A stretch of 64,000 nt of DNA from Psychrilyobacter piezotolerans (GTDB taxonomy: Bacteria > Fusobacteriota > Fusobacteriia > Fusobacteriales > Fusobacteriaceae), in NCBI RefSeq assembly GCF_003391055.1, contig NZ_QUAJ01000015.1, positions 23,504-87,503 of the forward strand, written 5' to 3'. The notes under the pieces were generated by a model. The model saw only the letters and a list, made by a program, of their open reading frames with translations. It made no database searches and was not told where the DNA came from. A program made the translations under genes and the position numbers. Below are positions 31,985-40,087 of this stretch, one piece after another (position 1 is the stretch's first letter; every line of letters begins with the position of its first letter).

Positions 31985-33214
31985 TTATACATCTTCTTCT
32001 AATTTTTCATTTATAGTAATGGGATCACCTGAATTTGTATCATCTAAAAGTATATCTCTAGATATTTCCTCCGTTGTCCCATCGGGATGTTGAATTGTTA
32101 AATTAACCTGATCTTGAGCACTCTTTATTAAATTTACACTCTGTACTACATAGGTTCCATTACTTCCTGTTGTTCCCAGCTCAAAATAAGAAACAGGCTG
32201 TGTTATTTCAAAAGAATATTGATCTGAAAATGATCCTGAGTCCCTATAACTACTCTGTGTTTCTATTAAAACCCCGTTTTCATCAAAGGCAGAAATTTCT
32301 ACCTGAGTAGCGTGTGAACTGGTTGCATCAAAATATCCTCCTAATCCATCTAAAGTGAAAATAACCTTATTGATATCTTCCCCGTCTATATCTATTCTTA
32401 GAGTGTCACCTGAACTTAGCCCTGATGAACCATTAGAAGTACCTATTCCAGCTCCAAGATGACTATTTGGACCATTAAATGCTTCTAGATTTCCAGATGA
32501 AACTGTAGTAGTAATAGTTGTCCCATCAGATTCCAATACTGCTGTATTGCCTGAAATTTTCCCCCAATCACTTAAGCTAACTGTTTCTCCAGTATTTGTG
32601 CCGATATTTATTTGATTTGCATTCCCTGAAACATTACCTTTATATGGAACATATTGTATTTCTGTATCCGATGAATAGACCTCTCCATCTACCATATCTT
32701 CCCAATGACCATCTTCATTTTTAAATTGCAATTTTCCATAAGATAGATCATCACTACCATTATAAGTTATTTCAGATATGGCAGGTGTTTCTCCGCCCCA
32801 TATTTCATATCCTTCATCTTTTGTATATGCTCCATCTGGTAAATTAGCATAGATTTCTCCCTTCTCCCTATTATATATCCAGCCACCGTCATTAGTTCTA
32901 GAATAAGTAACTTTTGAAGTAGCTTCATGACCTTCTCCCTTTCCATCTGTAAATGAAGGAGTAGACTCAATAATATAGGCTTTTAATAAGTCTGTATTTG
33001 TTTTATCATATAAATTTGGAAACTCTTCTAAGAAAGTTTCGTCTAGAGACAGCCTGGATCTTATTACTCCTAAATTATGTTGTACTTTAGCTACTGTAGC
33101 TTTTCTCATTTCTTTTAATAATTTTGGTGCAACAGTTCCAGTGAGAACACCAATCATAGATATTACAACTAATAATTCAATTATTGTAAATCCTTTTTTA
33201 AAATTTTTTTTCAT
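31985..33214 (-). CDS. Prepilin-type protein with a large C-terminal domain
   Basis: The 409-aa protein has a class III signal: KKNFKKG-FTIIELLVVISMIGVLTG, with cleavage after Gly8, Phe+1 and Glu+5, as processed by a prepilin peptidase. The hydrophobic helix is followed by a pilin-like helical region to about residue 60. The rest is about 330 residues of beta-rich, Ser/Thr/Gly/Asn-rich sequence (for example SGNANQINIGTNTGETVSL), far larger than a normal 130-170-aa pilin. The C-terminal half resembles a carbohydrate-binding or adhesin-like beta-sandwich, but I cannot name it. No pilus assembly genes lie nearby. It may be a tip or minor pilin. AGGTGATTTT lies before the ATG. Confidence 0.8.
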   Translation of the reverse strand: MKKNFKKGFTIIELLVVISMIGVLTGTVAPKLLKEMRKATVAKVQHNLGVIRSRLSLDETFLEEFPNLYDKTNTDLLKAYIIESTPSFTDGKGEGHEATSKVTYSRTNDGGWIYNREKGEIYANLPDGAYTKDEGYEIWGGETPAISEITYNGSDDLSYGKLQFKNEDGHWEDMVDGEVYSSDTEIQYVPYKGNVSGNANQINIGTNTGETVSLSDWGKISGNTAVLESDGTTITTTVSSGNLEAFNGPNSHLGAGIGTSNGSSGLSSGDTLRIDIDGEDINKVIFTLDGLGGYFDATSSHATQVEISAFDENGVLIETQSSYRDSGSFSDQYSFEITQPVSYFELGTTGSNGTYVVQSVNLIKSAQDQVNLTIQHPDGTTEEISRDILLDDTNSGDPITINEKLEEDV

Positions 33215-33638
33215 AAAATCACCTCATTTTCTTTTTTTATATTTCATAAAATCAAAAAAATTAAATTTTCCCAATAGTTTAAGCTATTATTTTAATAATA
33301 TTTTTTATGAAAAAATAACTCTTCAGATCTTCTTCTTTAATTTTATTTATAAATATAGTGTGTATTTTTTTACATTATTTTAACATATTAGTTTAGTCTT
33401 CCCTAATGAAAATTCAATAAATTTAATTTTTATTCATCATAAGTTGCAACTTCAATTTCTGAATAACCTAGTCTTACTATTTTATTTTGTTTATTATATT
33501 TCGGATTTTTTTTATCCTTAAAACAGTATATTTTGACTTAATTCACGAAAGAAAAACCTGTTTAAAAAAATTGAATTTAAAAATAATGTTTTATTTTTTT
33601 TTAAAAAATGATAATCTTTTACAAAGGAGGCTGATAAG
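33215..33638. other. AT-rich divergent intergenic region
   Basis: This 424-bp spacer lies between the prepilin-like gene (minus) and the maltose regulator (plus). It is extremely AT-rich with long T-runs. I see no gene and no copy of the maltose operator palindrome. AAAGGAGG at 33622-33629 is the ribosome binding site of the regulator. Confidence 0.5.
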
Positions 33639-34637
33639 ATGAAAGTAACTATAAAAGATGTAGCTAAAGATGCAGGAGTATCACCTTCTACGGTATCCAG
33701 GGTAATATCCAATACCTCCAGGATAGGAGAAGCAACTAAAATCCGGGTTCTCAATTCCATTGAAAAATTAGGGTATACCCCCAATATATTGGCCAGAAGT
33801 CTGGTAAATAAGAAGACTAAGATAATAGGTGTGGTTATGCCCCACGAGGCGGATTCACTCTTTTCCAACCCTTTTTATATCCAGGCCATGAAGGGAATAA
33901 GTATAGCTGCAGAAAAGCATAAATATCATATCATGTATGCCTTTGGGAAAAATAAAGACAACGAGTTGGAAGCCGTGAAAAATTTTATCTCATCCAATAT
34001 AGTGGACGGGATATGCCTACTTACCACAAGAAAAAAAGATGAATGTCTTAAATATTTAGAAAAAAATAAATTCCCGTGCGTAGTTATCGGCCGCCCGGAA
34101 GTGACTGATTCTTCCAATATTCTCTGGGTAGACAACAACAACGAAGAAACTACAAAAGAGATAGTTAAAAGCTTATCTTTAAAGGGTTATAAAAATATCG
34201 GATATCTCGGGGCCAAAAAAAATTGGACGGTATCCATCAACAGGGAAAAAGGGTTTAAAGAGCAGTGTAAAAAAGAAAAAATAAAATCGGAGATTGTGTA
34301 TGAAGGTGAGTTCAGCAGGGAAAACGGCTACAGGGGAGCCGAAAAACTATGTAAAAATAAAGAGTTGACGGCAGTAATATGTACGGATGATTTTCTCGCC
34401 TTTGGTGTCCAGAGATATTTAACGGATAAAAAGATAGGGGGAATAAAGATCATAGGATTTAATAATATCGACCCCCTGGGAAACTTCGGGCCTAAATTTT
34501 CTTCGGTAGACATAAATGCACTAAAATTGGGGAAGGAAGCCATGAATTTACTGATATCAAAACTTGATGGGAAAAATAAGGAAAATTATAAAATTGTCAA
34601 AGCAAAATTAATAGATATAGAGGAGGAGTTACAATGA
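33639..34637 (+). CDS. malR: LacI-family transcriptional regulator, probable maltose repressor
   Basis: The 332-aa protein has an N-terminal LacI helix-turn-helix (TIKDVAKDAGVSPSTVSRVIS) and hinge helix (SIEKLGYTPNILARSLVNKK), followed by a periplasmic-binding-protein-like sugar domain. VVMPHEADSLFSNPFYIQAM and DDFLAFGVQRYLTDK are typical effector-domain segments. It overlaps the glucokinase gene by 4 bp and heads a maltose locus. The perfect palindrome TGCGCAAACGTTTGCGCA at 35721-35738 is its probable operator. By analogy with MalR it would release DNA on binding maltose or a derivative; this is inference from context. Confidence 0.85.
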   Translation: MKVTIKDVAKDAGVSPSTVSRVISNTSRIGEATKIRVLNSIEKLGYTPNILARSLVNKKTKIIGVVMPHEADSLFSNPFYIQAMKGISIAAEKHKYHIMYAFGKNKDNELEAVKNFISSNIVDGICLLTTRKKDECLKYLEKNKFPCVVIGRPEVTDSSNILWVDNNNEETTKEIVKSLSLKGYKNIGYLGAKKNWTVSINREKGFKEQCKKEKIKSEIVYEGEFSRENGYRGAEKLCKNKELTAVICTDDFLAFGVQRYLTDKKIGGIKIIGFNNIDPLGNFGPKFSSVDINALKLGKEAMNLLISKLDGKNKENYKIVKAKLIDIEEELQ

Positions 34638-35581
34638 AATATTATGCAGGGGTAGATTTAGGGGGGACGAATACTAAAATAGGGATTTTGGATGAAAATG
34701 GTGAAATCTTGATAAAAGAAAGTATAAAGACCCTCTCGGAAAAAGGTATGGAAACAACTTTGAAAAGGATATGGGGAACCATAGAAAGCCTCATGGATCA
34801 AAAAAAAATAAGCAGGGAAAATATCCATGGAATAGGAATAGGTATTCCAGGGCCTGTAATAAACCAGGAAATCGTAAGTTTTTTTGCAAATTTTGACTGG
34901 GAAGCAGATGTAAATATCAGCAAGGCAATGGAAAAAATATCAGGAGTACCGACAAAATTAGAAAATGATGTAAACATGATAGCCATAGGAGAGAGTAAGT
35001 TTGGAGCAGGAAAGGGAAGCAGCAGCAGTATTACGGTGGCTCTCGGAACAGGAGTCGGCGGAGGAATAGTCGTAAATTCCAAGTTGATCTCAGGAATGAA
35101 TGGTGCAGGGGGAGAAATCGGCCATATTAAATTAGTTGAAAACGGAAAATTGTGCGGCTGCGGGCAAAAAGGCTGTTTTGAAGCTTATGCATCTGCTACC
35201 GGGATAATTAGGGAAGCTAAGTCACGTCTGGCTGTAAATAAAAATAATCTTTTATATAAAAGTTTAGAGGGAAATATAGAAAAATTAGAAGCTAAAGATG
35301 TATTTGATTGTGCCAAGGCCGGGGATGAATTTTCCATGGAAATAGTAAATTATGTGGGGAATTACTTGGGTATGGGAATAGGAAATTTATTAAATGTAAT
35401 AAACCCGGAAATAATTATTTTGTCAGGCGGGGTTGCATTGGCAGGGGAGATACTTTTGGATGTAGTCAACGAAAAGTTAAAACAATATGCTATGCCGGTA
35501 ACTTTGAGGAACTTAAAAATCAAATTGGGAGAACTTGGAAATGATGCAGGGATTAAAGGCGGGATTGCACTTTTTTTATAA
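34634..35581 (+). CDS. ROK-family glucokinase
   Basis: The 315-aa kinase phosphorylates glucose to glucose 6-phosphate with ATP. The phosphate-binding loop GVDLGGTNTKIGIL is at the N-terminus; ENDVNMIAIGE contains the catalytic Asp; TVALGTGVGGGIVVN is the second ATP loop. The ROK zinc motif is complete: GEIGHIKL provides His, and CGCGQKGCFEAYAS provides the cysteines. It overlaps the regulator gene by 4 bp (ATGA). In this locus it would capture glucose released by the alpha-glucosidase encoded downstream. Confidence 0.92.
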   Translation: MKYYAGVDLGGTNTKIGILDENGEILIKESIKTLSEKGMETTLKRIWGTIESLMDQKKISRENIHGIGIGIPGPVINQEIVSFFANFDWEADVNISKAMEKISGVPTKLENDVNMIAIGESKFGAGKGSSSSITVALGTGVGGGIVVNSKLISGMNGAGGEIGHIKLVENGKLCGCGQKGCFEAYASATGIIREAKSRLAVNKNNLLYKSLEGNIEKLEAKDVFDCAKAGDEFSMEIVNYVGNYLGMGIGNLLNVINPEIIILSGGVALAGEILLDVVNEKLKQYAMPVTLRNLKIKLGELGNDAGIKGGIALFL

Positions 35582-35626
35582 AATTATACCTCTAAAATAG
35601 AACTTTATGTATGCTAAAAGACTGTT

Positions 35627-35640
35627 TGGAAACGATTCCG
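35627..35640. promoter_or_regulatory. cre-like site upstream of the alpha-glucosidase gene
   Basis: TGGAAACGATTCCG contains the inverted pair GGAA/TTCC and resembles a CcpA-type cre or another LacI-family half-operator. It lies about 80 bp upstream of the main operator, so it could be a second binding site for the local regulator. Confidence 0.45.
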
Positions 35641-35720
35641 CTAGACAAAGATAAAAAAAAATGTTATAACCTTTGTATGAAATATATGTTTGAAACAGGG
35701 TATTTTTATTTTTGTTCATT

Positions 35721-35738
35721 TGCGCAAACGTTTGCGCA
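35721..35738. promoter_or_regulatory. LacI-family operator (perfect 18-bp palindrome)
   Basis: TGCGCAAACGTTTGCGCA is a perfect palindrome with the central CG typical of LacI-family sites and the GCAAACG-TTTGC core known for maltose repressors. It ends 15 bp before the alpha-glucosidase ATG, where bound protein would block transcription or initiation of the structural operon. Confidence 0.85.
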
Positions 35739-35753
35739 GATTTAGGAGGAGTT

Positions 35754-37427
35754 ATGGAAAAAAGATGGTGGAAGGAAGCTGTAGGGTATCAGGTATACCC
35801 GAGAAGTTTTAAAGACTCTACAGGGAATGGAATAGGTGATTTAAGGGGACTTATTTCTAAATTGGATTATTTAAAAGAATTGGGTATAGATATTATCTGG
35901 ATATGTCCTATGTATAAATCTCCCAATGATGATAATGGTTACGATATAAGTGATTATAAAGAGATATTAGAAGAATTTGGAACGATGGGAGATTTCGACG
36001 ATCTCTTGAAGGAAATACATAGAAGGGATATGAAGTTAATCATAGATTTAGTGATAAATCATACCAGCGATGAACATGAATGGTTTATAGAATCATCCTC
36101 ATCCAAGGATAATCCAAAAAGGGACTGGTATATCTGGCGTGATGGTAAGGGTGAGAAGGAGCCCAATAACTGGGAGAGTATTTTCAGCGGGTCAGCCTGG
36201 GAACATTCTCCTGCTACGGACCAGTATTATCTTCACCTTTTTTCTAAGAAGCAGCCTGATTTAAACTGGGAAAACAAAGAAGTAAGAAATGAAATTTACA
36301 ATATGATAAATTGGTGGCTGGACAAGGGAATAGACGGGTTTAGAGTGGATGCCATAAGTCATATAAAAAAAGAAGAGGGGTTTGAGGATATGCCTAATCC
36401 AGACGGATTAAAATATGTATCTTCTTTTGATAAACATATGAATCAAAATGGAATCCATAAATATCTGGATGAACTTAAGCAGAAAACATTTGAAAAATAC
36501 GATATCGTAACTGTGGGAGAAGCCAACGGTGTAAGTTCTCACAATAAAAAAGATATTTGTGACTGGGTATGTTCAAAGGATGGAAAGTTCAATATGATAT
36601 TCCAGTTTGAACATCTGGACTTATGGAATACCTGCGGGAATGAAGAGTTTGATGTAAAAAAATATAAGAGCATTTTGTCTAAATGGCAGCATACAGTGAA
36701 TGATATCGGGTGGAATGCCCTGTATATAGAAAATCATGATATACCCAGGTCGATTTCGACTCTGGGAGATGATGAAAAATACAGGATAGAATGTGCAAAG
36801 TCATTTGGGGCAATGTATTTTCTGCAGAAAGGGACGCCGTTTATATATCAGGGGCAGGAGATAGGAATGACCAATATTTCTTACCCCAGTATGGATGACT
36901 ACCAGGATGTCAGAACACTGAATGAGTACAGAGAGTTAGCTTTGGAAGGTAAACTCACTGAGGAGGATATAGAAAAATTAAAGAATTCTTCCAGGGACAA
37001 TGCAAGAACACCCATGCAGTGGGACAATAGTGAAAATGGCGGATTCACTACAGGTACACCGTGGTTAAAATTAAATGAAAACAACAGTCATATAAATGTA
37101 AAAAAAGATTTAGAGGATGAGGACTCCATCTTAAACTTTTATAAGAAGATGATTGATCTAAGAAAGCATTCTAAAGAGATTTTATACGGCGACTACAGGT
37201 GTTTACTTGAATCCGATGAAAATATCTATAGTTATACCAGGGAAAAAGACGGGAAAGGATACATAATCATATGTAATCTGACTGAAAAAACATGTGAGTT
37301 TAAAGAAAAAAACTATACTTTGAATTATGAAAATTTAGTTTTAAATAATTACGGGGTAGAGCCTCATAATGCAATGGATAAATTTTTATTGAAACCATAT
37401 GAGTGCAGGGTTTATAAATTAAAATAA
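35754..37427 (+). CDS. GH13 alpha-glucosidase
   Basis: The 557-aa cytoplasmic glycoside hydrolase is of the oligo-1,6-glucosidase/alpha-glucosidase group. Conserved GH13 regions are clear: DLVINHTSDEH (region I), GFRVDAISHIKKE with the nucleophile Asp (region II), TVGEANGV with the acid/base Glu (region III) and IENHDIPR (region IV). The N-terminus WWKEAVGYQVYPRSFKDSTGNGIGDL is typical. AGGAGG precedes the ATG at 35754; an upstream ATG at 35712 overlaps the operator. It most likely splits maltose into two glucose molecules. Trehalose-6-phosphate hydrolase is a close relative, but the MapP-like phosphatase nearby favours maltose. Confidence 0.9.
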   Translation: MEKRWWKEAVGYQVYPRSFKDSTGNGIGDLRGLISKLDYLKELGIDIIWICPMYKSPNDDNGYDISDYKEILEEFGTMGDFDDLLKEIHRRDMKLIIDLVINHTSDEHEWFIESSSSKDNPKRDWYIWRDGKGEKEPNNWESIFSGSAWEHSPATDQYYLHLFSKKQPDLNWENKEVRNEIYNMINWWLDKGIDGFRVDAISHIKKEEGFEDMPNPDGLKYVSSFDKHMNQNGIHKYLDELKQKTFEKYDIVTVGEANGVSSHNKKDICDWVCSKDGKFNMIFQFEHLDLWNTCGNEEFDVKKYKSILSKWQHTVNDIGWNALYIENHDIPRSISTLGDDEKYRIECAKSFGAMYFLQKGTPFIYQGQEIGMTNISYPSMDDYQDVRTLNEYRELALEGKLTEEDIEKLKNSSRDNARTPMQWDNSENGGFTTGTPWLKLNENNSHINVKKDLEDEDSILNFYKKMIDLRKHSKEILYGDYRCLLESDENIYSYTREKDGKGYIIICNLTEKTCEFKEKNYTLNYENLVLNNYGVEPHNAMDKFLLKPYECRVYKLK

Positions 37428-37440
37428 GGGGGGCAAAATC

Positions 37441-39087
37441 ATGGGGAAAATAAAATTAGGTTCATTTGATTTTTGGCAAAAATTTGGAAAGTGTTTAATG
37501 GTAGTTATAGCAGTAATGCCTGCTGCGGGACTTATGATCTCTTTAGGGAAATTAGTGACTACATTTTTAGGTATAGACATGGCTGGAAGGGTAATGGAAG
37601 ATATAGGTTGGGGGATCATTGTAAACCTACACATATTATTTGCTGTAGCTATCGGGGGATCTTGGGCTAAGGAAAGAGCAGGAGGAGCATTTGCTGCTAT
37701 ACTGGCCTTTATCCTGACCAACAGGCTCACAGGAACGATATTTGGTGTAAACAACGGGATGATGTCGGATCCCAATGCTACAATAAATATAATGACAGGT
37801 AAGGAAGTTTTAGTAAGGGATTATTTCACCAGTGTACTGGGATCTCCTGCTTTGAATATGGGAGTATTTATCGGAATTATTTCAGGATTTTTAGGAGCGG
37901 CACTATTCAATAAATTTTATAATTATGATAAACTGCCGCAACCTCTGGCTTTTTTCAATGGAAAAAGATTTGTACCATTTGTAGTTATATTAGGTTCTGT
38001 AGTGATGGCATTTACACTTTCATTGGTATGGCCTTATATACAATGGTCGTTAAACTCATTTGGAAACTGGATAGCCAGCTCCAGGGATACTGCCCCGGTT
38101 ATAGCTCCATTTGTATACGGTGCCTTAGAAAGAATATTACTACCATTTGGACTACATCATATGTTGACCATCCCTATGAACTATACGGAATTAGGCGGGA
38201 CATATCAGCTGTTAACAGGATCGGAAGCCGGATCTATAATCGCCGGACAAGACCCTATATGGTTAGCCTGGATAACGGATTTAAACAACTTAAAAGCTGC
38301 GGGAGATATGGAAACATACAAGGAATTAATAAGTTCGGTAGTTCCTGCAAGGTTTAAAGCAGGACAGGTAATCCTTTCAACGGCTTCATTATTAGGATTC
38401 TCATTGGCTATGTACAAGAATGTAGATGAAGAAAAAAAGCCTAAATATAAGATGATATTTTTCTCGGCAGTATTAGCAGTATTTTTAACGGGAGTAACCG
38501 AGCCCATTGAATTTATGTTTATGTTTATCGCACCTGTATTATATGTAGTTCATGCTATTTTGACAGGATTAGCCTTTGCATTAACAGATTTAATAGACCT
38601 TAGAATCCAAGCCTTTGGGTTTTTAGAGTTACTCACTAGAACACCGCTTATGATAAGTGCAGGAATAGGAAGAGACTTAATAAACTTCGTAATCAGTTCC
38701 ATAGGATTCTTCGGGTTAAACTTCTTCATTGTAAATTTTTTAATCAAAAAATTTGACCTTCCGACACCGGGAAGAAAAGGAAATTATATAGATGATGAGG
38801 CAGAGGAAAAAAACAATGTAAAAGTAAATAAAAATCAAAAAAATGATGCTTTAACAGATACAATCATAGAACTTTTAGGCGGGAAATGTAATATAAGTGA
38901 TGTGGATGCCTGTATGACCAGATTACGTATCTCTGTAAAGGATAATTCATTGGTTGAAGATGAATCCAAGTGGAAAAAGGCAGGTGCCATAGGGCTTATT
39001 GTAAAAGGAAATGGAATACAGGCTATCTATGGTCCCAAAGCTGATAACCTTAAGAATAAAATAATTGATACTTTAAATTTTGCATAA
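37441..39087 (+). CDS. PTS maltose/glucose-type transporter, IICB
   Basis: The 548-aa permease of the glucose superfamily phosphorylates its sugar during import. The IIC domain spans about ten hydrophobic segments (residues 15-440), with the substrate-site loop FGLHHMLTIPMN and GVTEPIEFMFMFIAP. After a charged linker the IIB domain (about 465-548) carries the phosphorylated Cys in VDACMTRLRISV. No IIA domain is fused, so a separate glucose-type IIA must be shared. It follows the alpha-glucosidase gene by 13 bp. Similarity to MalX/MalT and the downstream phosphatase point to maltose, delivered as maltose 6'-phosphate. Confidence 0.9.
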   Translation: MGKIKLGSFDFWQKFGKCLMVVIAVMPAAGLMISLGKLVTTFLGIDMAGRVMEDIGWGIIVNLHILFAVAIGGSWAKERAGGAFAAILAFILTNRLTGTIFGVNNGMMSDPNATINIMTGKEVLVRDYFTSVLGSPALNMGVFIGIISGFLGAALFNKFYNYDKLPQPLAFFNGKRFVPFVVILGSVVMAFTLSLVWPYIQWSLNSFGNWIASSRDTAPVIAPFVYGALERILLPFGLHHMLTIPMNYTELGGTYQLLTGSEAGSIIAGQDPIWLAWITDLNNLKAAGDMETYKELISSVVPARFKAGQVILSTASLLGFSLAMYKNVDEEKKPKYKMIFFSAVLAVFLTGVTEPIEFMFMFIAPVLYVVHAILTGLAFALTDLIDLRIQAFGFLELLTRTPLMISAGIGRDLINFVISSIGFFGLNFFIVNFLIKKFDLPTPGRKGNYIDDEAEEKNNVKVNKNQKNDALTDTIIELLGGKCNISDVDACMTRLRISVKDNSLVEDESKWKKAGAIGLIVKGNGIQAIYGPKADNLKNKIIDTLNFA

Positions 39088-39098
39088 GGGAGATGGAG

Positions 39099-39884
39099 AT
39101 GAAACTTCTCACATTGAATTGCCATTCGTGGCAGGAAGAAAACCAGTTGGAAAAGATAAAATATTTAGCTGAGACAATATATGAGAGAGACTACGATGTT
39201 GTAGCTCTTCAGGAAGTCAGCCAGCATAGGGAAAGCCAGATAATTTATGGAAATATAAGGGAAGATAATTTTGCCCTCCTCCTGGTAGAAGAATTAAAAA
39301 AACTGGGGACAGCTTATAATTTTATCTGGGATTTTTCCCACTATGGGTATGATATCTACGAGGAAGGGGTAGCCCTTTTAAGTAAACAGCCATTTACTGA
39401 TGTTCAAAGTTTTTACATCTCTCAAAGTGAGGGTATAGAAAACTGGAAGAGCAGGAAAATTATAGGCGGTTCCGTTGAGTTTAAAGGTGAAGCATATAGT
39501 TTTTACAGCTGCCATACAGGATGGTGGAGTGATGCAGAAGAACCTTTTAGATATCAAGGGGAAAAAATATTGGAAATTTCAAAGAATACAGACAACAAGG
39601 TATTTTTTATGGGAGATTTCAACAACGATGCAAACATAATTGGAGAGGGTTATGAATTTTTAATAAAAAATGGTTTGACGGATACTTTTACAGCAGCTAA
39701 GATAAAAGATGACGGCTGTACTGTACCGGGAGAAATTGCAGGCTGGGAAGATGATATATCTAAAAAAAGACTGGATTTAATTTTAGCCGGAACACCTGTG
39801 GAAGTGTATTCGAGTAATGTTATTTTCAACGGGAAAAACAAAAACATAATTTCGGATCATTTTGGTGTTGAAATAATTTTATAG
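39099..39884 (+). CDS. mapP: EEP-superfamily phosphatase, probable maltose 6'-phosphate phosphatase
   Basis: The 261-aa protein has the endonuclease/exonuclease/phosphatase fold. Motifs in order: LTLNCHSW, VVALQEVSQ (metal-binding Glu), HTGWWS, FMGDFNND (catalytic Asp, Asn) and ISDHFGVEI (Asp-His pair). Family members include nucleases and sphingomyelinases. In Enterococcus an enzyme of this type (MapP) removes phosphate from maltose 6'-phosphate, and its gene stands with a maltose PTS. The position here, 12 bp after the IICB gene and with an alpha-glucosidase in the same operon, makes that role the best fit. GGGAG at 39088-39092 favours the ATG at 39099 over 39093. Confidence 0.75.
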   Translation: MKLLTLNCHSWQEENQLEKIKYLAETIYERDYDVVALQEVSQHRESQIIYGNIREDNFALLLVEELKKLGTAYNFIWDFSHYGYDIYEEGVALLSKQPFTDVQSFYISQSEGIENWKSRKIIGGSVEFKGEAYSFYSCHTGWWSDAEEPFRYQGEKILEISKNTDNKVFFMGDFNNDANIIGEGYEFLIKNGLTDTFTAAKIKDDGCTVPGEIAGWEDDISKKRLDLILAGTPVEVYSSNVIFNGKNKNIISDHFGVEIIL

Positions 39885-39885
39885 A

Positions 39886-39923
39886 GAAAAAGAATCGAGA
39901 ATTAATTCTCGATTCTTTTTTTG
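39886..39923 (+). terminator. Terminator of the maltose operon
   Basis: AAGAATCGAGAATT pairs with AATTCTCGATTCTT with almost no loop, followed by a long T-run. Confidence 0.92.
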
Positions 39924-40009
39924 ATATGTGCCCTCTGGGAAGGAACAGATATAAAAAAAGAAGAATAGACCCTGCACCATTCTTGGTTTTTCTACAAAAT
40001 GAAAACAAA

Positions 40010-40052
40010 TAAAAAAGCCCTCCCTTCTTTCTTCGAAGAAAGAAGGGAGGGC
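40010..40052 (-). terminator. Terminator of the autotransporter gene
   Basis: A perfect 36-bp palindrome (40017-40052, centred on TTCGAA) has an A-run on the left that becomes the U-tract for minus-strand transcription. It is GC-richer than its surroundings and should be very efficient. Confidence 0.93.
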
Positions 40053-40087
40053 AAATTTAAGTAATGAAATCTTTATTTCAAATTTTT

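Noticed and set aside
40017..40052. Perfect 36-bp palindrome as a possible recombination or attachment site
   Set aside because: It has an adjacent A-run in the correct place to be the minus-strand terminator of the autotransporter gene, which is sufficient explanation.
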